Shown piece after piece: positions 27,273 to 35,834 of a DNA stretch of 64,000 nt. Both the position numbers and the translations under genes were made by a program. The first letter of the stretch is position 1. Each line of letters opens with the position of its first letter. Location of the stretch: NCBI RefSeq assembly GCF_017347095.1, contig NZ_JADPRZ010000007.1, positions 1 to 64,000 on the forward strand, in the 5' to 3' direction. A model generated the notes under the pieces. The model was not told the origin of the DNA and ran no database searches. It was given only the letters and a program-made list of their open reading frames with translations. This DNA is from Sporosarcina sp. E16_8. GTDB lineage: Bacteria > Bacillota > Bacilli > Bacillales_A > Planococcaceae.

Positions 27273-28093
27273 AACTATCTATCTGTACGATTTCGTTTCG
27301 GCACCATCTCCATTCGATTGATCAAATAGCTCACTTTGCAAAAACTCAAGGTTTTCAAGGAATCGAGCTATGGGGTGTTCATGCAAAGAACTTGGCAGAT
27401 GAACTTCATTATGGAGCAGAATGGCTAAGCTCATACGGTTTGGAAACGAGCATGATTAGTGATTATTTACCTTTAGAAGCACCAGTTTCTGAGATGATGG
27501 CTGAAACAGAGAAGTTATCTTCACTTGCAAAGCGCTGGGGGACGAATAAGATTCGTACATTTGTAGGAAAACAGGGCAGTTCAGGCACGAGTAAGAAAGA
27601 AAGGGAAGAACTTATTTCCAGGCTTAGAATGCTCTGTGATTATGTTGAGTCAAAAGGACAATATTTGCTTGTTGAAACTCATCCGAACACATTGACAGAT
27701 AATCTACCTTCAACTATGCAGTTACTCGAAGAAACGAATCACTCCAGCCTACGAGTGAACTTTGACGTTTTACATATATGGGAATCAGGGATAAACCCTA
27801 TTGTCGCCATGAAGCAACTTCGTCCTTATATCTCACATTTTCACTTCAAAAATATTGCCTCACGTGCACAACTTGGTGTTTTTTCTCCAAACAATGTTTA
27901 TGCTGCATCAGGGTCTAGAGAAGGGATCGTTCCATTGTTTGAAGGTGCGATTGATTATGATGAATTCCTAGCAGGAGTACCTTCAATAGAGGAGGTAGAT
28001 GCGTCATTGGAATGGTTCGGATCCAATGTGAAGAGCGTATTAGCAAAAGATGTTCAGGAGGTTAAGAAGGCTTTGCAGTTGGTTCAAATATAA
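27269..28093 (+). CDS. asbF: 3-dehydroshikimate dehydratase AsbF
   Basis: Makes 3,4-dihydroxybenzoate from 3-dehydroshikimate, using an AP-endonuclease-2-like TIM barrel with a divalent metal. 274 residues. Metal-ligand segments: VETHPNTLTDN, RVNFDVLHIWESG and ISHFHFKNI. ATG 27269 overlaps the asbE stop; the longer open frame to 27221 is inside asbE. It supplies the dedicated aryl precursor, so the operon is complete for petrobactin. Confidence 0.92.
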   Translation: MKLSICTISFRHHLHSIDQIAHFAKTQGFQGIELWGVHAKNLADELHYGAEWLSSYGLETSMISDYLPLEAPVSEMMAETEKLSSLAKRWGTNKIRTFVGKQGSSGTSKKEREELISRLRMLCDYVESKGQYLLVETHPNTLTDNLPSTMQLLEETNHSSLRVNFDVLHIWESGINPIVAMKQLRPYISHFHFKNIASRAQLGVFSPNNVYAASGSREGIVPLFEGAIDYDEFLAGVPSIEEVDASLEWFGSNVKSVLAKDVQEVKKALQLVQI

Positions 28094-28202
28094 CGTAAGG
28101 TTGTTTCAAACATATATGAGCATCGTTTAATTCAATCTAAATTAAAACTATCTCTACTATATCGACTGAGCCCTTAAAACGCTCACTGGCGAAAAGGGGT
28201 TC

Positions 28203-28433
28203 TCATTTTCATTACCATCTATTATGTCTGGAATGAAGGTAGCGACAACATATGAGATCATAGGTGCAGTAATCGGTGAGATGGTCGGTGCAAAAGCTAG
28301 TTTAGGATATCTAGTTATTTTGTGAAGTGAAACCTATGATATCAGTATGGTTTTAAATGCCGTATTACTTCTCAGTATCATTGGGTTGATCTTGTATTTA
28401 CTAGTTGATTTGATTGAAAGGAAATTATTTTGA
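28203..28433 (+). pseudogene. Remnant of an ABC-transporter permease (SsuC/ThiX-like)
   Basis: Plus-strand reading PSIMSGMKVATTYEIIGAVI, then GEMVGAKASLGYLVI, a stop codon, and SETYDISMVLNAVLLLSIIG to LYLLVDLIERKLF. This is the C-terminal third of a BPD-type importer permease of the nitrate/sulphonate/pyrimidine group. The in-frame TGA near 28323 and the missing N-terminal part make it dead. It does not belong to the adjacent FecCD-type permeases. Confidence 0.8.
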
Positions 28434-28473
28434 TGGCATGAATTACAAGAATTGATTATGTAAAAGATAAAAG

Positions 28474-28602
28474 TTAGCTTTCGTAAATAGAGAAGCCGGC
28501 GTTGATTATGCAGGTTCTTTGGCGGCAGCTGAAAACGATCTAGATGGAATTGAAAGTGCTAATTTAAGCGATATTTTAAAAAGAGTTTATCCAAGAACAT
28601 AA
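28474..28602 (+). pseudogene. Unassigned open tail
   Basis: A 42-codon frame without start reads AFVNREAGVDYAGSLAAAEN and on to DILKRVYPRT before a stop. The composition looks protein-like, but I do not recognise it. It may be another remnant next to the dead permease. Confidence 0.3.
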
Positions 28603-28802
28603 GCTCGTGTGATAAACATCCGATGCCAATCAAATAATTAGAAATAGACTAGCGACACATCAGTTGTTGCTAGTCAGTTTAAATACGAGTGACGGGAAAT
28701 TGAATAGTGAATAGACTATTTCAATTCGGATTAATAACCTCATTTAGATATATCGCGGTGAACTGTATCATAAGTAAAGGTTGAAATTTTTGCCATTAAT
28801 CG

Positions 28803-28860
28803 CTCATAGGTCGCAGAAAGTCCTTCTCCTACCGGGAAAAGATTTTCTGCGACCTATGAG
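28803..28860. terminator. Hairpin at the end of the iron-uptake operon
   Basis: A 17-bp perfect stem (CTCATAGGTCGCAGAAA with TTTCTGCGACCTATGAG) and a ~23-nt loop, 33 nt downstream of the minus-strand ATPase gene. There is no long T run, so it may stabilise the 3' end rather than terminate. Confidence 0.65.
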
Positions 28861-28892
28861 GAAAACTACTGAGTAGGAGTAGTAATCTTTAT

Positions 28893-29708
28893 TTAAAGAG
28901 TACATTCACTAGTAACATGATATCTTCCTATTGGTACCACAAAAGGAGAGCCCGAAATGGGGTCTTTTATCACAGAGCAACGAAGCCCGAAAACGTCTTT
29001 GATCAATTCACTTGTAATGATCTCTGAAGGCTTACCTTCCGCAGTTAGCTTTCCATGACGAAGGGCATAAATATGGTCTGCGTAACGTGCGGCCAAGTTG
29101 ATATCATGAAGGACCATTACAATCGTTGTTCCGCGTTTACGGTTAAGGTCAGTCAGCAGGTCAAGAATTTCTACTTGATACGTAATATCCAAAAAAGTCG
29201 TTGGTTCATCGAGAAATAAAATATCGGTTTGCTGCGCCAACGCCATTGCAATCCAGACGCGCTGTCTTTGTCCACCGGATAACTCGTCAATGTTCCGGTT
29301 TGCAAATTCGGTAATGTTCATTATGTCCATCGCTTCGGTAACGGCTTCATAATCCTTTTTTGTCCAACCGGAGAACATGGATTGGTGAGGGTACCTTCCC
29401 CGTCCGACCAAATCCGAGACCGATATTCCTTCTGGAACAATGGGGGATTGCGGCAGAAGTCCTAAAATGCGAGCCAATTGTTTCGGCGGAATTTTGCTGA
29501 GCGGTTTTCCGTCCAGTGTGATTTTTCCGGATGTCGGTTTGATAAGTCTCGCCAATGTTTTAAGAAGCGTAGACTTTCCGCAGCCGTTTGCACCAATAAT
29601 GACGCTTATTTTATTGCTGGGGATCAAAAGGCTTACGCCATGGACAATGGTTTGATTATCATAGCCCGATTCGACTTGTTCAGCTTGAAAAATATGTTCC
29701 GGTTTCAT
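28893..29708 (-). CDS. Iron-siderophore ABC transporter ATP-binding protein
   Basis: 271-residue FecE/FhuC-type ATPase. Walker A GANGCGKSTLLK, Q-loop LLPQSP, signature LSGGQRQR, Walker B ILFLDEPTTFLD and the switch histidine in VLHDIN are all intact. The C-terminal DPISGSPFVVPIGR resembles YusV-type ATPases. Its ATG overlaps the end of the permease gene by one base. Last gene of the four-gene importer operon. Confidence 0.93.
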   Translation of the reverse strand: MKPEHIFQAEQVESGYDNQTIVHGVSLLIPSNKISVIIGANGCGKSTLLKTLARLIKPTSGKITLDGKPLSKIPPKQLARILGLLPQSPIVPEGISVSDLVGRGRYPHQSMFSGWTKKDYEAVTEAMDIMNITEFANRNIDELSGGQRQRVWIAMALAQQTDILFLDEPTTFLDITYQVEILDLLTDLNRKRGTTIVMVLHDINLAARYADHIYALRHGKLTAEGKPSEIITSELIKDVFGLRCSVIKDPISGSPFVVPIGRYHVTSECTL

Positions 29709-30739
29709 TATAAATCTCCCTTGCGATTCATTCGGGTTAACAAGTAGATCAAGTAGGGAGCTCCTAGAATGCCTGTAATTACACCTACAGGGTATCTAGC
29801 AACGAATGCGAATTGTCCAATAAGATCTGATGCTAAGACTAAAACGATGCCAACAAGACCTGATGGAATGATGTTTGAAAACCCCACACCGACTAGTCTT
29901 TTTGCGATAGGTCCAGCAAGGAATGCGACAAATGCGATGGGTCCTGTTGTAGCGGTAGCTAACGCAATAATAAGTACAGAACTAATAACTAGTATAAGTC
30001 TTGTCTTATTAGTATCGACTCCAAGTGAAGTGGCTGCCTGCTCGCCTAGTTCCAACATATCCAATCGTTTCCCGAGTAAGATAATGACAGGTGTGAAGAT
30101 CAGAACTGTCACGATCAGAGGGTAAAGATTCTCCATTTTAGCTCCATTTAGACTGCCACTTAGCCATCTCATTGCAGTTGGAATATCGTGTTTCTGACCA
30201 ATAAGCAATAAATAGGAGATAACAGCGTTAAATATTGCTTGAATGCCAATTCCAATTAATATTAATCGACCTATTGAAAATGAACTCCCTTTTGATAATA
30301 GAAAAATAACAATTACTGTAGCAAGTCCGCCAACAACAGAAGCTATCGAAACAACCATATTACTTGCCTGAAGAACAATAATACAAAAAACAGCGGCTGC
30401 ACTTGAACCAGCTGTAATTCCGATGACATTGGGGTTTGCCAAAGGATTTCGCAACATTATCTGAAATACAGTACCAGCAACTCCGAAAGCAAATCCAGCA
30501 AAAATACCTGCAACCATTCGTGGAAAACGGATTGTCCCCACTGCAAATGATGCGCCTTTTACTTGTTCGCCCAACAGGACATGTATGACATCTTGAACGG
30601 GATAAATCGTATTTCCTAGCATAAGCATTGCGAAGCAAAGTGCTAAAGAAATGATTGCAAGTAAGGAAGTCACGAGTATAAAACGACGACGTCTCTTTGC
30701 TCTACCTACTATAATAAGATTGATTGATTCATTTCTCAT
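29708..30739 (-). CDS. Iron-siderophore ABC transporter permease (FecCD family)
   Basis: 343 residues with about ten hydrophobic helices. The family segment RFPRMVAGIFAGFAFGVAGTVFQIMLRNPLANPNVIGITAGSS is clear, as is GPIAFVAFLAGPIAKRLVG near the C-terminus. Most like the YfhA subunit of hydroxamate/citrate-type siderophore importers. Overlaps the upstream permease by 4 nt. Confidence 0.92.
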   Translation of the reverse strand: MRNESINLIIVGRAKRRRRFILVTSLLAIISLALCFAMLMLGNTIYPVQDVIHVLLGEQVKGASFAVGTIRFPRMVAGIFAGFAFGVAGTVFQIMLRNPLANPNVIGITAGSSAAAVFCIIVLQASNMVVSIASVVGGLATVIVIFLLSKGSSFSIGRLILIGIGIQAIFNAVISYLLLIGQKHDIPTAMRWLSGSLNGAKMENLYPLIVTVLIFTPVIILLGKRLDMLELGEQAATSLGVDTNKTRLILVISSVLIIALATATTGPIAFVAFLAGPIAKRLVGVGFSNIIPSGLVGIVLVLASDLIGQFAFVARYPVGVITGILGAPYLIYLLTRMNRKGDL

Positions 30740-31770
30740 AACGCGCGCATCTTCGTTTTCATAGTTAGTAAGATTAAAATAGGAGCCCCAATAAATGCTG
30801 TCACTATACCAACTTCAAGCTCACCTGGACTGCCGATAAGCCTACCGCAGACATCTGATATCGTTAAAATAATTGCACCTGAAAGGGCTGCCATCGGGAT
30901 AATATATCGTAAATCGGGACCAATAACGAGTCGAATTACGTGGGTGGCCAATAAGCCGATAAAGCCAATAGGACCTGCTAGTGCTGTTGCTGCACCACAT
31001 AATAGGACACCGCCAAAAGCAGCAATAAGTCTAAGCGTGCCAGTTCGTACACCTAAACCTTTAGCAACTTCATCACCTAATGCTAATGCATTCAGTGCTG
31101 GAGCCGAGAATAACGCTATTAGTATTCCTACAAGGAGAAAAGGAGTAAAAGTGGAGATCGTGCTCCAGTTTCCTGATCCCACACTGCCTACCTGCCAAAA
31201 TCTAAATTGATCCATTACGTTTGTGCGGGGAATCATAATTGCCATTACGAGAGAAGATAATGCTGCACTTGTAGCAGCACCCGCTAAAACGAGTTTAAGG
31301 GGCGTGGCACCGCCACTCCCCATAGACCCAATTCCGAATACAAAAATGGCAGTGATGATTGCTCCCGCTAGTGCAAGCCAAATATATTGACTAGCAGTAC
31401 TAATATTTAAAAAGGAAATTCCACAAACGACAAAGAGAGAGGCCCCTGTGTTCACTCCTAATATGCTAGGATCTGCAATAGGGTTACGCGTGACTGATTG
31501 CATAAGAGCCCCGGAAACTCCTAATGCGGCACCACACATTAAACAAAATACAGTTCTAGCAATTCTTTGGCGTACCACATTCGCTCCATGGGATTGTACA
31601 TCGGGATGGAATAAACCAGCCATTAGTTCATCCCATCCAACTGTGCGCGACCCAAATGCAAGTGAAGCCAATACACATAAACCGAGTAAAATAAGGGAGA
31701 GTACGAGGACTCTTATAAAATTTTTCGGAATAAGTAACTGCTTATTTTCTGAAACGGATGTATTGATCAT
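30736..31770 (-). CDS. Iron-siderophore ABC transporter permease (FecCD family)
   Basis: 344 residues, about ten helices, partner of the preceding permease. Landmarks: RTVFCLMCGAALGVSGALMQ, TRNPIADPSILGVNTGAS and GPIGFIGLLATHVIRL. It resembles YfiZ. Its ATG follows the stop of the binding protein without a gap (TAAATG), so translation is probably coupled. Confidence 0.92.
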   Translation of the reverse strand: MINTSVSENKQLLIPKNFIRVLVLSLILLGLCVLASLAFGSRTVGWDELMAGLFHPDVQSHGANVVRQRIARTVFCLMCGAALGVSGALMQSVTRNPIADPSILGVNTGASLFVVCGISFLNISTASQYIWLALAGAIITAIFVFGIGSMGSGGATPLKLVLAGAATSAALSSLVMAIMIPRTNVMDQFRFWQVGSVGSGNWSTISTFTPFLLVGILIALFSAPALNALALGDEVAKGLGVRTGTLRLIAAFGGVLLCGAATALAGPIGFIGLLATHVIRLVIGPDLRYIIPMAALSGAIILTISDVCGRLIGSPGELEVGIVTAFIGAPILILLTMKTKMRAL

Positions 31771-32817
31771 TTATTTTACCTTGTTAGCAGCTTCTGAAAG
31801 TAAATTTAAGTATTCATCAATTGAGTAATCAATTGCGAGCGGGTTTGGATTTCCAGCCGCTGCGAGTGGCGTGTTATCTCCAATAATTACAACAGATCCT
31901 CTTTGAACTGCTGGAATCTTTCCGAGAATTGGATCGTCTTGCAGTGCTTTTAATGTATTGTCATCTCCGTATGATACGAAAAGATCAACATCATTCAGTA
32001 TATCTGCATTTTCAGCACTTAATTCTAAGAAGAAACTAGTTGGATCAGTAATTTGACTCGTTATACTTTCAGGGTATTCCATTCCTAACTCAGTAAGGAA
32101 CTCACCACGAGGATCTGTAGGTGTATAAATATAAAATTTAGATAAATCTGTAGCTGTAATGCTAACAAATGCAGCTTTTTTACCTTTAATAACAGGGAAT
32201 TCATTTGCTTTGTCTTGAATTAACTTCTCTGTATCGGCAATTAGTTGTTTACCTTCCTCTTCCATGCCCATACCCATTGAATTGAATGTAACTTGGTCAC
32301 GCCATGAAGCTACCCAAGGGCTCGTTTGGTAGGCAACAACTGGAGCGATTTCACTTAATGTGTCATAGTCTTCTTGCGTAATACCTGAGTATGCTGCAAG
32401 AATTACATGTGGGTTTGCATCTGAAATTGCCTCAAAATCAAGTCCGTCTGTATCTTGGAAAATAACAGGTTTATCACCACCGAGTTCCTTGAGCTTGTCT
32501 GCTGTCCAAGGTAATAGTCCACTGTCATCCTCAACGCCGTAATTAGCCGCTGAAAAGCCTACAGGTACAACTCCGAGAGCGAGAGCAACGTCATGGTTTG
32601 CCCATGAAATCGTAACAACGCGTTCCGGTTTCTCTTCAATTACAGTTTCGCCAAAAGCATGCTTGATTACTTGCGGGTAGTCGGAGGTTTTTTCTTCCTT
32701 TTTTATATCTGTTGTGCCAGTAGAAGTGGAAGTAGATTTATCAGCTGAACAGGCAAACAGTAGTAACATAGTTGAAATAAATAAAATACTTAATGAGATT
32801 TTTCGTTTTGCTTTCAT
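31771..32817 (-). CDS. Iron-siderophore binding lipoprotein
   Basis: Substrate-binding protein that would deliver a ferric siderophore to the two permeases. The start is the ATG at 32817, behind AAAGGGGAG, not the longer frame to 33117; the product (348 residues) then begins with a lipoprotein signal ending LLLFAC, so the lipid-bearing cysteine is C24 or close to it. The domain continues EERPERV-type sequence (EEKPERVVTISWANHDVALALG) typical of FepB/FecB-like proteins. It is YfiY-like; the petrobactin link is inferred from the convergent asb operon and the shared Fur control. Confidence 0.9.
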   Translation of the reverse strand: MKAKRKISLSILFISTMLLLFACSADKSTSTSTGTTDIKKEEKTSDYPQVIKHAFGETVIEEKPERVVTISWANHDVALALGVVPVGFSAANYGVEDDSGLLPWTADKLKELGGDKPVIFQDTDGLDFEAISDANPHVILAAYSGITQEDYDTLSEIAPVVAYQTSPWVASWRDQVTFNSMGMGMEEEGKQLIADTEKLIQDKANEFPVIKGKKAAFVSITATDLSKFYIYTPTDPRGEFLTELGMEYPESITSQITDPTSFFLELSAENADILNDVDLFVSYGDDNTLKALQDDPILGKIPAVQRGSVVIIGDNTPLAAAGNPNPLAIDYSIDEYLNLLSEAANKVK

Positions 32818-32836
32818 TAGTAAGCTCCCCTTTAAT

Positions 32837-32857
32837 TGATAATGATTATCAGTATCA
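32837..32857. promoter_or_regulatory. Fur box of the importer operon
   Basis: TGATAATGATTATCAGTATCA, 20 nt upstream of the binding-protein start (minus strand). It nearly matches box 1 of asbA, so both operons should respond to iron together. Confidence 0.9.
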
Positions 32858-33115
32858 ATAATATATAATTCATTCCTGCTTGTCAATGAAAATTTTGTTT
32901 GGTTAATCGGCCATAGTAGGTGTAATGTACGTATTTCAAAATAGGGGTAGATAATCACGAATAATTCCACTATAGGTTTTTTAAAAAGGAATAAAAAAGT
33001 GTACATATTGACTCCAGTCAAATAATTATAAAAAATTGCATCCTGAGATTCTTTAATCATCAGTCTTTTAGTGATACGATAATAAGAATATAACCATTGA
33101 GGTGAGGGGGATTTC

Positions 33116-33733
33116 ATGTTCCTAGATAAACTAAAAAACCAGTTAAATGAAAATCAGTCCTTGTTTATTGGGGAGGAAACAGCTTTTCGTTCAGCAGTTT
33201 TAATACCACTAGTTCAAGTGGATGAAGAATGGCATATCCTTTTCGAAGTACGTTCATTTACCATGAGAAAACAGCCAGGTGATTGTAGTTTTCCTGGTGG
33301 TCGAATCGACTCCTCGGACCCATCTCCAGTGGCAGCTGCTTTACGAGAAACGCATGAAGAATTGGGTGTTGACCCAAAAACGGTTACGATTGTAGGGGAA
33401 TTAAGCCCTTATATTGCCTCCTCTTCATTTGTAATCTATCCGTTTGTAGCAACCATTGATTACAATCAAATTGTCCATTCGTATAACAAAGAAGAAGTTG
33501 AAGAGGTATTTACCATACCCATCAAATGGCTACTGAATTATGAGCCTTATATGCATGTAGTATCTGTTGAACCAGTGCCTTCGCCGAACTTTCCTTATGA
33601 AAAAGTAATGAATGGCGCTCAGTATCAATGGAGAGCCCGTCCAATGGAAGAATGGTTTTTCGATTATGAAAAGTATACAATTTGGGGTTTAACAGCTCGG
33701 ATTTTGAAACATTTTATAGAGATTATAAAATAA
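33116..33733 (+). CDS. Nudix hydrolase, CoA pyrophosphatase-like
   Basis: 205 residues. Nudix box FPGGRIDSSDPSPVAAALRETHEELGV, with the preceding FTMRKQPGDCSFPGG resembling the UPF0035/CoA-diphosphatase signature. Start ATG behind GAGGTGAGGGGG. It is divergent from the iron importer, ~300 nt from its start. It lies inside the direct-repeat bracket. Confidence 0.85.
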   Translation: MFLDKLKNQLNENQSLFIGEETAFRSAVLIPLVQVDEEWHILFEVRSFTMRKQPGDCSFPGGRIDSSDPSPVAAALRETHEELGVDPKTVTIVGELSPYIASSSFVIYPFVATIDYNQIVHSYNKEEVEEVFTIPIKWLLNYEPYMHVVSVEPVPSPNFPYEKVMNGAQYQWRARPMEEWFFDYEKYTIWGLTARILKHFIEIIK

Positions 33734-33964
33734 GTGGTCTTTTTAATTTTGGAAGAACTACTTATTAGTACATTGAAATTACTCTACTTAGGACCATTAC
33801 AGAGAACCTTTTCAATATAATCGCATGATGAATATGAATCTACCGTGGGAGTGCGTTAATCTAAAAACGGCATGTAATCGTATTTATTCGCACCAGTCGC
33901 GCAGACTTTCAGGATACTATACAATACTAAGCCGACCACTTAACACTTACCTATAAACCGACAC
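33734..33964. other. Gene-free interval
   Basis: No supported gene or clear terminator before direct repeat B. Confidence 0.4.
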
Positions 33965-33992
33965 GACTGAACATACATATAACTATAATAAG

Positions 33993-34038
33993 AGGTAGTT
34001 CCCACAAGTATATTTGTGATAAGGGACTGCTTTTTTTG
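33993..34038 (+). terminator. Hairpin in the leader of copy B
   Basis: Same GGTAGTTCCC.../...GGGACTGC stem with seven T as in copy A. Confidence 0.6.
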
Positions 34039-34104
34039 TATAAGTACTGGTTAACCTATTTGCATGGTATATAGATCGATTTTGCTGGAAAGGAGGATAT
34101 TCTT

Positions 34105-34570
34105 ATGAAGAATAAAAGTGAAATCATGAGGATCATTCAGCAATTGGATTATCATATTGCAGATGATTTTGAGGCACAGGACCTAGAATTTAAACGTTGG
34201 AATTTTAGTGGTATAGAGGAAAATGTTAATAAAATGATTAAATACGCTGTTTGTATGGCCAATGGCGGCGGGGGCAGTGTTGTTTTCGGCGTGGCTGACA
34301 AAGTGCGGGGAATAGACAATGTTTTAATTGGGATTCCATTTGATGTAGATATAAAAGAATTACAAAAAAGGGTATTTGAAAATACAGATCCACACATTAT
34401 TCCTTCATTTGATGAGCTATTTTATAAAAACCATTCGATCCGGCTCTTAGTCATGAACGTTTTGCCGGAAACACCGCCTTATACGACAACAATGGGTTCA
34501 GCAACCATTAGGCAAGGGAAAGAGTGTCTGCCGTACAGGAACGATTCATAGGGATAGTCTGATTTTATGA
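34105..34570 (+). pseudogene. AlbA_2 (Schlafen-type ATP-binding) domain gene fragment, copy B
   Basis: The open part (34105-34551, 148 residues) has the AlbA_2 signature: DLEFKRWNFSGIEENVNKMI, AVCMANGGGGSVVFGVAD and PPYTTTMGSATIRQGKECLP. The full-length relatives are several hundred residues longer. A frameshift after ECLP puts the continuation TGTIHRDSLIL in another frame, ending at 34570. The frame is short and could be expressed as a stand-alone domain, but the shared frameshift argues for a remnant. ATG behind GGAAAGGAGG. Confidence 0.8.
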
Positions 34571-34986
34571 TGAGGTAAAGGTGCCCTTCCATATATGCTC
34601 ACTGTGATGATCTTTTGCCGATATTTCTTGTCGGTCAGTAAACACTATATTCAAAGAAACACTAGGGCGACTTGCTTTAGTGTTTTTTTGTTACAAGTAG
34701 ATTATAACAATCTTTCTGGCAAGCAAATAAATCATAGCGATCATTTTTTTGTCCAAACGGTATCCGGGCACTAGCGCATTTTAAATATAGGTTGGTGATA
34801 TGTCCTTGCAGATAACAGCTTTACTACTAAAGATAGTATTGATAGGTAGGGTGCAGATATAGTTCAAATTCTTCTTTGCTTAACTTTAAACAATTCGGTC
34901 CCAATTAAAAATGAATATATTTAGATTATACTGGCAAACATGATCGGTAAGCACTAAATATACAGAACTGTTAGGAGGATCACGGA
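34571..34986. other. Gene-free interval with one terminator
   Basis: Contains the hairpin at 34657-34690 and otherwise no supported gene. Confidence 0.5.
34657..34690 (+). terminator. Terminator-like hairpin
   Basis: AAACACTA pairs with TAGTGTTT around a 13-nt loop, followed by seven T. It lies after AlbA_2 copy B. Confidence 0.65.
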
Positions 34987-35820
34987 GTGGCAGATAAACC
35001 CACGGATAGAAACGAGAAAAGCGGTATGAGCCGCCGAGCGTTTATAAAGAACACAGGACTAGTTGCTGGAGGTGTGGTTGGGGGGGGCTTGTTTGGAGGC
35101 TTGTTTACCAACCAGTTACAAAAGAAATCACCGGTAACCCCACATGAAAATACTAGTGGAGGCTTACAAGATGCACGAGTGTTTATCAATCGTGCCGAAG
35201 ACTTCGATATTCTATCGGCCGCAACAGAACGTTTATTTCCAAAAGATGATTTAGGACCTGGAGCCATTGAACTAGGCATACCTTACTTTATTGACAAGCA
35301 ACTAGCTGGCGAGTGGGGGATGAATTCCAAGGAATATATGAAGGGACCTTTTATTACAAATATTCAAGCAGCAGGCACCCATAATGTCAAACGGGATCAG
35401 GATACACAGGGACCGAATGCAGCAACGCAAGTACCTACACCTACACCACGGTACCAATCCATATTAAATCGAAGTGAAGTTTTTACTTTAGGACTACGGA
35501 AAATTAATGAAGTAGCTCAAAAAGATTTTGGTGCAAGGTTCGTTGACTTGGATCCAGAAAAGCAAGATGAAGTATTGCGTATGTTTGAGGAAGGTAAGGT
35601 CGAAATGAAAGGGGTAGGATCCTCAAACTTCTTCTCTTTACTTCTACAGACTACGATTGAGGGAGCATATGCCGACCCAGTGTATGGCGGTAATAAGGAT
35701 ATGATGGGATGGAAGATGAAAGAGTATCCAGGTCCACGAGCAAGCTTTCTGAATGACATTGAGAAAGAAGAATTCATAAAAATGGACCCGGTAAGCTTAC
35801 GGAATTACCAAGGTCATTAA
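34987..35820 (+). CDS. Gluconate 2-dehydrogenase subunit 3 family protein (Tat signal)
   Basis: 277 residues, GTG start behind TTAGGAGG. A twin-arginine signal S-R-R-A-F-I-K begins near residue 15 and is followed by a glycine-rich hydrophobic stretch. The rest matches the small subunit of membrane-bound gluconate/2-keto-sugar dehydrogenases. It would carry the cofactor-loaded large subunit across the membrane. The partner starts 14 nt later. Confidence 0.9.
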   Translation: MADKPTDRNEKSGMSRRAFIKNTGLVAGGVVGGGLFGGLFTNQLQKKSPVTPHENTSGGLQDARVFINRAEDFDILSAATERLFPKDDLGPGAIELGIPYFIDKQLAGEWGMNSKEYMKGPFITNIQAAGTHNVKRDQDTQGPNAATQVPTPTPRYQSILNRSEVFTLGLRKINEVAQKDFGARFVDLDPEKQDEVLRMFEEGKVEMKGVGSSNFFSLLLQTTIEGAYADPVYGGNKDMMGWKMKEYPGPRASFLNDIEKEEFIKMDPVSLRNYQGH

Positions 35821-35834
35821 GGGAGGTAGATAAG

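Larger units (their letters stand above)
33965..34570 (+). repeat. Direct repeat B of the AlbA_2 gene segment (right bracket of the iron island)
   Basis: Near-identical to 20132-20666 in the same orientation. The homology begins in a GAACATACATATAACTATAA-like leader and ends at the TGA after CTGATTTTA. Confidence 0.9.

Noticed and set aside
31771-33117. 448-residue version of the siderophore-binding protein
   Set aside because: The extra N-terminal 100 residues run through the Fur box and ribosome site; the ATG at 32817 gives a proper lipoprotein signal.
20132-34570. Composite transposon reading of the iron island
   Set aside because: The bracketing repeats carry no transposase, terminal inverted repeats or target duplications that I can see; recombination between duplicated gene remnants is the safer description.
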